Shown: in pieces, positions 1 through 12,327 of the stretch
Layout of the letters: every line of letters begins with the position of its first letter
Numbering within the stretch: the stretch's first letter is position 1
Assembly (NCBI GenBank): GCA_903813345.2
Contig: CAIIXF020000010.1
Location: 4,519,169-4,583,168 of the forward strand
Length of the DNA stretch: 64,000 nucleotides
DNA from: Owenia fusiformis
Lineage: Eukaryota; Annelida; Polychaeta; Sabellida; Oweniidae
Direction: 5' to 3'
Program-made: the position numbers and the translations under genes
Notes under the pieces: model-generated
What the model was told of the DNA's origin: nothing
Databases searched by the model: none
Seen by the model: only the letters and a program-made list of their open reading frames with translations

Positions 1-195
1 TACCTAGTTTTGGTGCAACCTACGTTTCCTTGGTGACAGACAATTAAAGGGGCAACAAAGAATACAGACATATTCCTTTTACAATCCTGGTTTTGCAACG
101 CTCTACCAATATGTGTAACATTATCTAAGTAATGAATGGAGGGGACATGGCCATCCAACTTACATATCGAACACCCGAGACGTTTTTGCAATGTT

Positions 196-409
196 TTAGT
201 GTTACCATTACCATGGCAACAAATAATGGAGATTATAGAACATAACTGTAAAAAAGAAATAACTCAAAGAATTGATACTCATACATTGAACACATACATG
301 TATGGGCATATTGTGTAAGCATTCTGATTCTGTATAATGTATGTTACCATGGCAATGTATTATCAGATTATAGATTTATTTTACAAAAATTATGAGTTAC
401 CATGGAAAT
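196..409. promoter_or_regulatory. Three palindromic GTTACCATGG motifs (X-box-like)
   Basis: The palindrome-like core ACCATGG flanked by GTT and (A)AC/AAT occurs at about 209-220, 343-356 and 396-409. The motif resembles RFX X-boxes. It lies in or beyond the 3' end of the VWD gene, so it could equally be a diverged tandem repeat. Function is not established. Confidence 0.2.
375..380 (-). terminator. Candidate polyadenylation signal of the VWD gene
   Basis: AATAAA on the minus strand, about 225 bases after the stop codon at 604. It is the first such hexamer I saw downstream; no transcript evidence is available. Confidence 0.3.
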
Positions 410-603
410 TAGATTTACTTCTGTTACACACAAATAGAGTGCAACAATGTTGGAACATTTAATACTTTGTATCATTGCTCCGTAAAAGTAGAATGAACAT
501 TTTGATATTTCTTCAATTCGAATATATATTGTTATATCAAACACAGAACTGCTTTTGGTTATTTTGCCCATTGTGTTTTATTGTTTGCTTTGTGTCATAC
601 ACA

Positions 604-3600
604 TTAGTAATAATTGTTGTTATAACTATAATAATCAGGAGTTGGATCTCCATTACTGATGAAATTGTTAATATCAACAATATTTGCCAAGTTATCAAAC
701 TGCCAGCATTGTTTCCAATCAATCCCATTGCCGTCACATCTGAACTTGTGTATCAACTTTGGCGTAATCACTGGGTGTAGCGTACCATCAACATGCACAA
801 GTGAATGGGAGGAATAATCTGGACTTGCTTGAATGCGGTTTGCTTTCTTCTCAAAATCACCTACAAATGCAAGTGTTGTGTTAACCAGTTTCTATTTACA
901 AATAAGATTTGCATTGCTAGTTAAATTTTTGTCATGGTTAAGATAAAGTTGACATGGTTTGTGAAATAATGACATCAAAATTGAAGTCTGAGGATTTCAC
1001 TAATGTTCTAGAATTGGGCTGATTTAAAACATTTTCACTTATTTGGCAATTTGCTAGTTCCCCTAAAATCACAAATATATTTATTAGTATCTGTCGCTTA
1101 TAGAAAACATTTTTTTAGTGATAGTGTCTTATCAATTGGTGGAAACATTGAAGGATTGTGCCACAGATACATAGAGTCATCTGCAGTGTTTTGGTTGTGG
1201 ATTATTTCAACATCTTGACAACGAATCAATGATGCCAATGTCAAGACTATATCTATGATACCACCAGTGTTGTGATGCTACATAACCACTATGTCACCAA
1301 TGCTGTCGAGGTTACAAATCCATGATAACCAATGCTATCAACAAAGGCTACATACCCAGGATACCACCAATGTTGTCTTCAACGATATGGATGGCATTGA
1401 TGTGAATTCTTAGATGCCTCTCTACAGCTTGAACAGAGATCTTAAACTCATCTGGAGCTGTAATGTTGACATGGTCCCGAGCCAATGACTCATCTATATT
1501 CACCTGTATAAAAGGGAGCATCTCATCTGTGTCATGCTTTGTATATTAATATAAGTAATCTTTTCTTTATATCTTGGATTGACAAACTTAGCAAAATTTT
1601 GGATACTTGATTTCTTCAAACTGACATTTTCTGATTGATATACTACAAGTAGAGCTAGTTCAATTGTTTAGTTTTTATTTGATATTCTGTAATATAAAAA
1701 CATTGCACATGTTTAACCATGCTCTTTGAGTGTTACAAAGTGCTCATAAAGATGTAACAGCACATTCAATTTGTTTATTTTATCTATGGATTTATGAACT
1801 ACGCTACTGCCACCTTTATATTGGCTTAAAACCTTTGAGCTCATCATTAGAGTTAAGAATATAAAAGAGACATACTACTCCATAGCCCCATTCATATAAG
1901 TCTCCAAGTGTGACTCTAAGTTCATTCCTGTTGACAATCTCAATGTTGATGTCACGAACAGTTGTACGAACAATCAGTTTTGAAACAAACCTCATTGGGC
2001 TACCTGGCGCATCAGATATGATTAGACAGTCAACTATGGTCTCTGGAATATAAACAACAGTCAACTATGGTCTCTGGAATATAAACAACAGTCAACTGAT
2101 GGTCTCTGTAATACAAACAACAGTCAACTATGTTCTCTGTAATACAAACAACAGTCAATTATGGTCTCTGTAATACAAACAACAGTCAACTATGGTCTCT
2201 GTAATATAAACAATGTTTACATTATTGATATTTTCACCTGTCCAGTAATGCTCCCAAAATGTGTACCAAGTTTCCGGAGTCCCTTCTACTCTATATCTGA
2301 TGTATTGCTTCCCTGCGGGAGTCCCTGAGATATTCACCAAACCCTGGTAGATGTGCGGGTCACCAAATACTAGAAAAATCAAATATTGTAATGTAATGCT
2401 CTTTTTTTATTTTGTCACATGATTGCACATATTTTGAATAGACTAAAGTACAATTCAAATAAGTAAAATAGTCAGTGTGAGTGGAACTTTAAAATCTTTC
2501 CCCTCGGGTTTTTAAACAGAAAATGCTCAACGGTGATTAAATACTGAAATAGAGAATAGAATAATTGCATTGCTAGTCATACTGATAGGAATCAGGATCT
2601 TTAAACATCAGAACTTGTAAACGTAGGTTTTTAAATGAGCACTCCGGATGTATTGGAATTAAAGAATGAATTAAAGAATCCTATTTAAACATTTTTGAAA
2701 AAGCAAGGAGGATTGGAAGCCAGGGTTCCAACTCGATATTCTTTAATCTCCACGCATGCGTCATTTGCTATTCGTGTCTGTATAATTTGTACGACTGCAT
2801 GGAGAATGACCCGATACTCTCCAACAAAGCTATCGCTAGGTGATTGTTTTGCAGAATATCGGTGTTGCATTCTGGGAGCCAATCCTCCTTGTTGAAAAAG
2901 AGTATACTCACTGACGTAATCGTCGCTTAGAGATGCAGCGTCCTGACTTTCTCCACCTCCTTCCCCTATAAACGGCAATATAAGTGAATATGGTGGTACC
3001 CCCTCTCAACTAGGCTAAATGTATAGTAAAGGTACGTTCACACCAACGGCGAATGCCACGCTTTAAATCGGCGAGCAAAGCGCCGTCATTTTTGTCATTT
3101 TTCTTCATACCAACGGCGCTTTGATGGCGCTTTAAAGCGGCTTGTAAAGCGGCACCAAAGCGTAAGAAAGTTTGATTAAAGCGTCGGGGTCGTAATAGGT
3201 CGTAGAAAAGCTCAGAGTAAAACGGGATATTCGGCAAGAGCGCCAAAAAATTTTAAACTCTTAAAAAATTTTGGGCGCTCTGTTACGAATCAATTAAGCG
3301 CCTAGAGCGTATCAAAGCTTAACAAACCGTAACAAAGCTCAGAAAAACTTGATCCAAAGCGTAGGAAAGCTTAACATAGCTCTAAAAGGTTCCTCACGCT
3401 TTGATCCCGCTTTGATCAGGCTTTGTTACGCTTGAAATCACGCTTTGATAAGCATTATTACGCTTTGATGCGATTATGACGCTTTAAATCAGGCTCTGAT
3501 ACGATTGCAAAACTCTGTTGTGCATTGTTACGCTCTGTTAAGCTCTGTCACGCATTGGAAAATGTCGAGATCGCCGATTCCATGCCGCTTTTGATCCAAT

Positions 3601-6600
3601 GACTATATAAAGATGCAGTAGATCCATAAAACCATTGCATCTTTGACTCGAGAACACGATGGCAGAACAACGAGATCCAGAAATTCCAGATGGACCAGAG
3701 CATGACCTATCTGAAGAAGACATGACGTTTGTCGCACGGCATGATATAGCGTGTGAAAACTTTCAAGCGTAAAAAAGCCTAGCAAAGCGTTTCAATCCTT
3801 GATTAAAGCGTCTCAATTCGTTGGAAAGCTTGAGAGTCCCTCAGGAAAGTGTAACAAAGAGTGTCAGATATTGATGAAAGCGTCTGACCTCGTGTCAGAT
3901 CTTCATGCCAGATCGTAGCAAATCTTGAGACATCTTAACGAAGCGTGTCAAGTGGTAACAGACCGTGAATAGACTGGGGTCCCCGCTTTGAACCAAGCTG
4001 TGTTAAGCTTTCCTACGCTTTGAGTCAAGCTTTGTTGAGCTTTGTTACGGTTTGTTAAGCTTTGATACGCTCTCGGCGCTTCAATCAATTCGTAACAGAG
4101 CGCCCAAAATGTTTAAACAGTTTAACATTTTTTGGCGCTCTTGCCGAATATCCCGCTTTACTCCGAACTTTTCTACGACCTATTACGATCCCGACGCTTT
4201 AATCAAGCTTTGTTACGCTTTGGTGCCGCTTTACAATCCGCTTTAAAGCGCCATCAAAGCGCCGTTGGTGCGAACGCTTAAACAGTTTAAATTTTTTAGC
4301 GCTCTTGCCGAATATCCCGCTTTACTCCCGAGCTTTTCTACGACCTATTACGACCCCGACGCTTTAATTAAGCTTTGTTACGCTTTGGTGCCGCTTTACA
4401 AGCCGCTTTAAAGCGCCATCAAAGCGCCGTTGGTGTGAACGTACCATAAGTAACATTCACTACAATGTGTCATGTGCTAGTATCTTAACGTATTTTCACC
4501 CACTGGCTGATGAGTTATATAGTGTCTATCTAAAACTGATGGGCATCTTATCAAGCATCGAACTGTAAAACCAGAATTTTTCTTGAACGTAAAAAATGGA
4601 TCACATTTGGCTTAATAATTGATTTTTAGTCAGATTAATTTAATTACATCATATTGAAATTAAGGTCAATTTAGATGTCATGGACCATGGGGCATTCCAG
4701 ACAGATGCTTAAACGTGGAGTCGTTTTTTCGAACGAGTCATAAATTTCGCTCTTCTGCTAATTGTTTTTGTTGATAAGGGTTATAGAATCTACTGAATCA
4801 TGCCGATTTGATTTGGCGAAAATAATGTATTTGCGAAGTGCATCGCATCCAAAATGTTCTGGTTTTACAGTCAATTTATATTTCTAGGATCAGTAATGTT
4901 CTTCAAACCAGAGAGATGTCAACGTAAAATAATGTATCTAAATAAATGTCTATTAAAGTCTCTGACAAAAAAAGACGACATATTATAATGTAAGAAAACA
5001 AAAAACCTTTCAATTCTGCAAATGTTGGACCACATGCAACATTGTCTTGTGTGCTCTCCTCAAGTTTGCATAGTTGGGTTGTGTACGCGAGGCATTGCCG
5101 AACAGAAAGGTCCGTCGGACAATCACCAGGCCATTTCAGAGGACCACCGGGTTCATTGTACGGGTCATTTACCTGGAATTTTGTATTGCATCCCCAGGGG
5201 TACTGTATGAAATAAAATGAAAAGAATGCATGAAAGGCAATTACGAAAAGGAGGAGGGAAATTAGCGCAACATATTTTGGAGGGTCATATGTTGGATTTT
5301 GGCCATTTTCTGAGGATTTAAACAATTGCATATGTTAGCCCAATGCATAACCTCCAGGAAAACCACTTCTAGAGATTAAATAATTTCGACTTTGAGACAG
5401 GGTAGATGCAAACAACCCACCCACATGTTTTTTCTGAAATGTTTTCCTAATTTTCGACCCCTTCTATCCCTGCTTTTTAATTTTTCTTGGATCAATATGT
5501 TGCGTTTTGACACATAGTAAACCACTTTAAAGGAATAAGTGATTCCTACAGGGGTTTTAAAGATACCCATTATGGGTGACCAAACTTAGCTGAAAGCAAT
5601 GATTTCCCCTATGGCCGGGGAAAATAACATGGGAAATATTGTTTTCCACTTTATCTAAAAGGAATCATATATTCCTTTTAAGGGATTAACTGTGTGTCAA
5701 AACGCAACATATTGATGCAAGAAAAATTAAAAAAGCAGGGATGGAGGGGGTTGAAAATCAGGAAAACATTTCAGAAAAAACATGTGGGTGGGTTGTTTGC
5801 ATCTACCCTGTCTCACAGTAGAAATTATTTTATAATATCTTGAAGTGATTTTCCTGGAGGTAATGCATTCGCCTAACATATGCACCTGTTTAAATCCTCA
5901 GGAAATGGCCAAAATCAAACATATGACCGTCCAAAATCTGTTGCGCTAATTTCCCTCCTCCTTTACTTGAGTGGATTGTTCTTAAAAACACGAGCAGTAA
6001 CAGGACTGGAAAATCAGGTAAGCACAGTATATTGACGCCATATTGAAATCATAAACGGATGTTGTGTCACATTTAGATTATTGAAATGAATGCAGTCTCA
6101 ACTGAAATATATGCAAATGATAATATTAATGACCCCGTCGATTCAATAACATTATCTTGTGCGTGCCCCTATGAAACCACATCTTGAAAGTATTAAAGAT
6201 ATGGAACACACGATACATTGGGTAAAGAGGTGGTGATAGGCTACATGCTAATTACCCTAGACCATGGGCTTTCAAGAGACTTGGCCTAGTAAAACTCACA
6301 TACCTTTACTCTTCCTGGATCTGGGTTGGAACCGTCACAGACAACAAAGACACAGTCCTTGTATGAACTGGCCAAAAATCCAACTGGCTTGAACCCATGC
6401 TGGTTCGTACAGTCTGAAATATAATCACCCTAAGGATCACTAAAACATATTCAACATGGGGCGAAATGGCCTTGTGATGGCGAAAAGGCTCATCGCGTAC
6501 ATATCTTTTGATTGATTAATTGATAGATTGTTGAAATGCATGGGATATAATTACGGGATATACAATAACGCATTTCCCACCATTTTAACATTCATTTTCT

Positions 6601-9219
6601 ACTGAAGGGATTGAGGTCAGGGAGATTTTCGTTTTTATCCTATTTGAAGATTTCCCTCCTACCTTTGGCTCTGGCATAGTGTGTGCACGGATAAACTTAC
6701 TTACTGGTTAACATGGTTTATCAGCGAGTAACATATGCGACAGCTTTACTCAGGGGCGGATCTGGGAACAAGGGAGGGGGGCAAATTTCAGGTCTGAGAA
6801 AAAACGTCTGCGCTTACGCGGGGAGGCCCATTTTCTTCAAAATTTGGCTTAAAATTAAAAAAAATCTGAAAATTGAAAATGAATTGATATGTGTTATGGT
6901 GAACACGAGAGCATTATTTTCTTAAAAACATGTCATAGTGAAGTTACAGTTCCCTCAAAACGTTTGGCAACCTTAGGCACGGGGTGAGATTTAATTTTAG
7001 GAAGACCCCAGAGCATGAGATTTTACATTTAGAAATAACAATAATTTCGCACAATTAACTTAAAAGCATGCTTCTTCTCGGACTCGACAAAATAACCCAC
7101 CTTGGGCAATGGCTAAATCAGTCCTTTGTAGGAATTTTGTTTTAAGCCAGTTCTGGTCCAATACGAAGTTATTGAAAGTTATTGAAAACAATGCAGACGT
7201 CCCATACTCCGAATGATTTTTACAACATTGACGAATAAATATCTGGAATAGTCGTAATATTGATGAAACACATGTTCTTTCCGAAATGTGTACATCTCTG
7301 TTTTGTTTTATTTCGATTAAAATTTAAAATATTTCTTGGGGCGTCCCTGGGGCTGGCAAGTCCCCGAAACCAATTGCGTTAGATAATTAAAAACCTTGTG
7401 AAATGAATTATCTAAAAGCGTATATCATTTATAAACACAAGCATTTGTTCAAATTCATTCATTCTTTCATTTGTTCAGTATTTATTTACCCATCACTTTT
7501 CCAAAGAAAAATCAATCATTGCAAAAATGATTTTGTTTTTTCAGATACACTCCACTCATCTAAGAGATTGTATAGAATTCAAATTGTTATCGTTGCAGTT
7601 TACTTGCTCTCCATTTTCATGTTAATGTCATGATATGTTTAGCGAATAAATTATAAATTAAAAAAAACATTGAAAAATCATATGGTATTAATCTTCAAAT
7701 AATGAAGGCTTAATTTGTTATCAAGCCGTCTGAACTTAACAAAATAACAGTCGCTTGTATTTATATATAATTTTATCCTCTAAAACGTTTTTACTATCAT
7801 TTGCGGTTGATCTAGATCTGCTCTGGGGGACTAACCACTGAGCTCCGGAGACGTCCAAAGAAATATTTTTAACTTTTTAAAACAAAGCATAACCGAGACC
7901 CACTTATTTGAATAATAGATATTTTCAACAGTTTATAAAGCCTTCGTGTAAACGTTGTGAAAAGTTATCATAGAAGAACGGTCTTTCGGAGTATAGGGTG
8001 TTTGCGTCAATTTCAATAACCTTGCATTTGATCCGAACTGGCTTCCAACAAAATTCCTAAAAAATAATGATAAGCTTTGCATGAGGTGATTTATTTTGTC
8101 CTAGATCAAGAAGCTTAAGTTAAAGAGTACATTGTGCGAAATAGTTGATATTCCTTGGAAACAAATCATGCTCCAGGGTCTTCCAGAAATCAGTCGAAAT
8201 AATGGTGGATTCGGGGCAAATCAGATTTCAGGATATGTATTCAGTAAAAGATTCACCGAAATATATTTTGATGCAGAAAATTAATTATAAGTTGTCTCAC
8301 TTTTTTTGCACGTTGCCTGTTTTTTTACTTTGTGAACATTAAAGTTACAAAGCTACAAGGTCATTTTTGAAAATCATTTTTACGTCCTGTGTTATTTCAG
8401 TGGGAGAGGTTTCTTGATAAAGCCTATTACTTTCAGACTTTTTTCATGTCATTCCTTGTCATGTCTATTTTTTAAAAATCACAACAGTGCATACTTTATT
8501 CCAGGAAAACTTAAGATTTTTACAAAAATGTATTATTTTTATTAATAAGAATGGTTACCATTCTTATTATTTGGGAGAATTTAAAAAAATTTCACTCATT
8601 TTTGCACTTTGAATCATTAATAACTTCACCAATTTATAATATGTTGTGAATCTTTTGGGAGATATTGTATTTGATATTGTAAGGAATAGATTGGTAGGTC
8701 AATTATACATGTTGCTTGTAATTTTGTCACCCCCTATAGATCAGATTCTGCCTTTAATGAAGGTATTGGAATGAAATATATTTCCCCTCCCAAATTAGTT
8801 TTTTCTTTACAAATCATGTAAATAAAAATTCAAACTTAAAAATGCTTCAATACATAATCCAATGCGTTAGTTAGGATTGCCAAACTTTTGGAGGGAGTGT
8901 AATTGTACAAATTGCATTATTTGAGAAACCCTAATGAAGGGGGGGGGGGATTTGTGAATAACATAAAAATAGAACCCCCGGTCACCAAATCCTGGCTACG
9001 CCACTGCCAATTATCGCGCTCAGCCATGAAGACATCTTTTCCTTTCACTTGATCAAGTCGAATATTGAGAATGTCACAGTATCAGAGTATTGAAAGTTCC
9101 TCGTATTCAGTAAGCGTAAGCTTATTGCAAATATACATACCAACATCGTCGAGGATTATATCGACTTCTCCAAGACATAATCCAAGGAGGAACCATCCAA
9201 AACTAAGCACAGCCAACAT
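604..9219 (-). CDS. Secreted chitin-binding-like / VWD-domain protein, 8 exons
   Basis: Coding exons on the minus strand are 9219-9141, 6413-6304, 5202-5007, 2965-2912, 2369-2238, 2042-1876, 1503-1356 and 860-604 (TAA). Every border is AG..GT and the phases join into 380 codons. Residues 1-17 (MLAVLSFGWFLLGLCLG) form a signal peptide. Residues 27 to about 100 have cysteines and aromatics spaced as in peritrophin-A/CBM14 chitin-binding domains (DCTN...SYKDCVFVVCDG...WGC...GDC), followed by a second cysteine-rich stretch. FGDPHIYQG at about 148-156 is the opening motif of a von Willebrand factor D domain; beta-rich sequence runs to NIGGILG near 290, similar in layout to the ITIH C-terminal region. 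The tail is rich in Asn and Tyr. The product is probably an extracellular matrix, mucus or shell/cuticle protein; its exact role is unknown. The start of exon 6 could instead be 2003, which shortens the protein by 13 residues in the same frame. Confidence 0.75.
2033..2217. repeat. 31-bp minisatellite made from an exon/intron junction
   Basis: About six copies of a 31-bp unit containing TATGGTCTCTGGAATATAAA. On the minus strand each unit reads TTTATATTCCAG followed by AGACCATAGTTGACTG, which is the splice acceptor and first bases of exon 6 (2042-1876) of the VWD gene. The array fills most of the 195-base intron between exons 5 and 6. Confidence 0.8.
3031..4445. mobile_element. Foldback DNA element with about 330-bp inverted arms
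   Basis: It begins GGTACGTTCACACCAACGG and ends with the reverse complement. The arms match over roughly 330 bp, including blocks such as TAGGTCGTAGAAAAGCTC and GGATATTCGGCAAGAGCG and their complements at 4140-4190. The right arm is partly duplicated: 4078-4268 is followed by a second copy ending at 4445. Between the arms lie many degenerate copies of a roughly 10-base motif like GCTTTGTTAC. No clear target-site duplication is visible. It lies in intron 3 of the VWD gene. Confidence 0.8.
3659..3772 (+). other. Small ORF with TATA box at the centre of the foldback element
   Basis: A TATATAA box at 3604-3610 is followed 49 bases later by an ATG opening a 37-codon frame (MAEQRDPEIPDGPEHDLSEE...) that ends at 3772. 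The acidic peptide matches nothing I recognise. It could be the first exon of a lost transposase gene or captured host sequence. Coding status is uncertain. Confidence 0.3.
4562..4871. mobile_element. Small inverted-repeat element (MITE-like)
   Basis: ACTGTAAAACCAGAA at 4562-4576 is repeated inverted at 4857-4871, giving a non-coding element of about 310 bp. No reading frame was seen. The family was not identified. Confidence 0.5.
5248..5963. repeat. Long palindrome, arms about 340 bp, centre near 5595
   Basis: The arm 5248-5590 (from AAAGGAGGAGGGAAATTAGC) recurs inverted at about 5600-5963 (ending GCTAATTTCCCTCCTCCTTT). Shared blocks include the ACATGTTTTTTCTGAAATG and GTTGCGTTTTGACACA regions. 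The arms have drifted slightly. The palindrome lies in intron 2 of the VWD gene, about 45 bases upstream (in gene sense) of the exon starting at 5202. Confidence 0.8.
6751..8250. mobile_element. Old diverged inverted-repeat element
   Basis: The left arm (about 6960-7390) and right arm (about 7810-8200) are diverged inverted copies. Examples are AGGAAGACCCCAGAGCATGA against the complement of the 8165-8190 region, GGAATTTTGTT...GCCAGTTC, and ATATTTCTTGGGGCGTCC. The left end has CAGGGGCGGATCTGGG, a common TE terminus. A related end, CTGGCTACGCCACTG, appears at about 8991-9005 and may be the true right end. No transposase frame is visible. Confidence 0.5.
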
Positions 9220-9600
9220 GCTAGATGATTTGTTGTTGAAATAGTTATAAAATACGCGAGAAGGCTCCTATTGAGATCTAATCCCGGGGATCTAATCAAC
9301 ATTGTTTCAAATGTCAACATCTTTTTCAAAAAGATGAATGGTAAAGATAAACGTCTTTCAATACAGGTAATGTATTTTTAATGATTTGTACAAGAGTATT
9401 TGGATTCATCTAATGGATGCAGATGACATTTCATTTCTAATTTTGAATCTCCTTTTAAACAGATAACTTTCCAGTTCCGGCGGAGTCTCTCATGTCTCTA
9501 GCCTATATTTATTAGTATCAACATTTGTTTATACAGGCCGGACTAGTCAAGTAAAAATATTGTAAAATTATCAATATACTTTTGCATCAACAAAGATCTC

Positions 9601-9867
9601 ATGTATAGATATGTTGAATGTGCTTTTAACAAACTCAGAGTGGGTCTTCTTTTAAAATCGCAGCTATATGCTCATAATTTCACCAGTGTTAGTGATCCCC
9701 TTTGTAAATGTGGATTACCACAAACATCTTCTCATTTTATCTTAAAATGTCCTCTGCTTGTAAACGAGCGTGAAACTTTATTTGCAGGACTGCGAACTTC
9801 AGATCTTCATCTTTTGGTTCAGAGTTTGAACACAGATGACAAAATTCAGTTTCTTTTGTATGGATGA
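9601..9867 (+). pseudogene. LINE reverse-transcriptase C-terminal fragment
   Basis: An 88-codon frame contains LRVGLLLKSQLY, DPLCKCGLPQTSSHFILKCP and LLVNERETLF. This C-x-C..H..C zinc-knuckle-like block lies after the RT domain in many non-LTR retrotransposons. The RT core is absent, so this is a 5'-truncated dead copy. The clade was not determined. Confidence 0.65.
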
Positions 9868-10056
9868 AGATTTAGATAATGCATTAAATGAAAAATTAAT
9901 AGAACTAATGAGTCATTTTGTGAATCAAAGTTTGAGCCAAATTGATCGGTTTGGCTAATTTTTGCATGTATTTGTTAACTCATCCCTGGCCCATGGGATA
10001 ATAGTTTCTTATATGAGTTTTAACATTAGGTTACTTTGATAAATTTTAAAATTAAA

Positions 10057-10539
10057 AATTTCTCCATCTAAAATGTCACTCGACTTTTTGGCAATTAAAA
10101 GTCCCTGCCTGCATTTAGTAGTCATATATTGTCATGTGCATAATTTTGAAACCATATCCTAATTATTTCACAAACCCTTTGTTGATTCTGCCATAGTTTC
10201 CAATTTGTAAACAGCATTTAGCCTTTTTAATTGGGAACTTTTTTGAAATTTCCAAAATGGCTGCCATGTGATTCCAGAATTAACATGAGTGTGACGTGAC
10301 ATCACAATTGCTCGTTTCTAGATAGCAACACGATTTTTGATAAAATGGCACAGAATTACCCTGATTAACACCCTTAAAATCCGATTTTCAAAGAATATAT
10401 TTGGAGAAACAATAAAAGGTAAGTGGAATAAATTAGAAGATGGTTTCAAGTTACCACATAAGTCAATTTGAAACGCAAGAATGCTTTCTTTGACTCATAA
10501 TCACAAAAAAGTCGAGTGACAATTTAGATGGAGAATTTC
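10057..10539. mobile_element. MITE, about 480 bp, just beyond the LINE fragment
   Basis: Terminal inverted repeats of about 30 bp: TTCTCCATCTAAAATGTCAC at the left and GTGACAATTTAGATGGAGAA at the right, both followed inward by the GTCGAG/CTCGAC block. There is no coding frame. Confidence 0.7.
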
Positions 10540-12327
10540 TTAGATTCCTATCATATTGTCTAAAATGGCTGCTAATGTTTTTTATAAAACTTTGGCAATC
10601 AATTGCATGTCTATTATTGTTTACTAAAGGAATAAATTTATGTATAAAAAAAAGATCTCATATTCTTGTTATTTCATCGTTAACGAGGTGAATTATATGT
10701 TTAAAATCATCTTAGTTCTATATAACGGCTGTTATGGTCTCTTTACACAGCCTGGACAATGCCGGGACTATATTTCAATATTTAAGTGTAGTAAATTATG
10801 CAAACTTTATTTCAATTTTGATTCCTTCTCTATATGAAATAATGTTGTGAAAATATATGATAAAACTGGCAGCAATACCAATTTTGACCTACTAGATAAA
10901 ATTACGTCTAGAAGGAAAACATTCGCCAAAGTTATAATGGTTCGTTCAGAAAGTATATTATGAAGCGCATGTGTATCGCGTCTATTTAGAGGTTATTAGG
11001 TCATAGCAACCACTAAAATTTGGGGGAAATTTCAGACAAGTTTAATTTAAATTCGAAATAGTGTCACATTTGCTGCATCTTCCAAAATGAGTTTAGCAAC
11101 ATCTTTGCGTTATGAAAACACTTCTCCCAATAAAAACCTCTTGAGGGCCCTAGAGCGACAAAAAGACCGAATAAAGGTGAGGACAGTGACCATATATCGC
11201 ACTTCCGGGTTAATTTTTTCAACATCTCAGCATAAGATCTAAGTTCTGTTCCTAGGACAATGGTGAAGAGTGTCATAAACATCTTGACATCATACATATG
11301 AAATTGTATTTCATTCTTTCATTTTGTATTTGTGTACTTTTATATTCTTGGGTCACATCCACATTGCCTTTCTAAAAAATGACCTTCATTGCCTCACTCA
11401 CTGTGAACTTGTCTTTCATTCATCAGACAGCTTCTAAAATCATGTGAAAAAGTTGTGTCTTTAATTTTGTAAGTTTAATTGTGGTGTGATAATACAATAA
11501 CAACAGAACAAAACATATGTTGCTATTTATTTATTCGCCTTATTTATTAGTCTTAAAACAATATGTCTACAAATTAACAATGTGTTACTTGGCTACATCA
11601 TGGACTTTCAATAGACATGTATCAATCTCAAGAACAGCTAATCTTAAAGGTAGAATCTGTTTTAGAATGAATGGTAAATTTTTGAGTATTTGATTATTAT
11701 CTTCTCAATTCTGACTTAAATATTTCCCTGGTAAGTACTAAACAAAGGGATGTCAAAATTAATGAAAAGCAAAGCCAAAAAGATTGAAATTTTCAAAAAA
11801 GTTTGTGTCTCCAGGTATGTCTGTAACTCCCTTTAATAAGAGTATACACAAATAATCATTAACACGCAAGACAAGCCTACTTGAGGAGTCACTTTGATTA
11901 AACTATAAATTACTATTTTTCGTGATGCTATTGACAGATGCAGCTCATGTTGCCTTTTGAAAGTGAAATAGAGATCAATAAACATTTTTAGTGTTCCATA
12001 GCAAAATAATAGAAACCAAACAAGATTGAATACAACAGGCCATATTGATAAATCTTTTGTCAATCGTAGATATTATAAAGGACAATAGGTTAATTACCCA
12101 AGACAATAGAAACATGATGTAATCTGAGGGATATAATCAATATATAGAAATCATTCATACATGAAGCGCGCTTTGCTGATGATGATTGGATATAATATTA
12201 CAAATTAAGAAAAATAAATGGACACATAAATTATAAAAGTGAATATTATTTTGACTGATCACCAAATCAGTAGGATAGCGAATTAGCCTATTATTAACAC
12301 TGTATCATAGTTATTTTGAATTCAAAC
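10540..12327. other. Intergenic, no gene recognised
   Basis: AT-rich sequence upstream of CFAP141. Short frames here show no family features or supporting splice signals. The CFAP141 promoter must lie in the right part, but I see no clear core motif. Confidence 0.4.

Noticed and set aside
2685-2978. 97-codon frame (-) around 2685-2978
   Set aside because: Only the part 2912-2965 fits as an exon by splice sites and phase; the rest runs into intron and a short inverted repeat.
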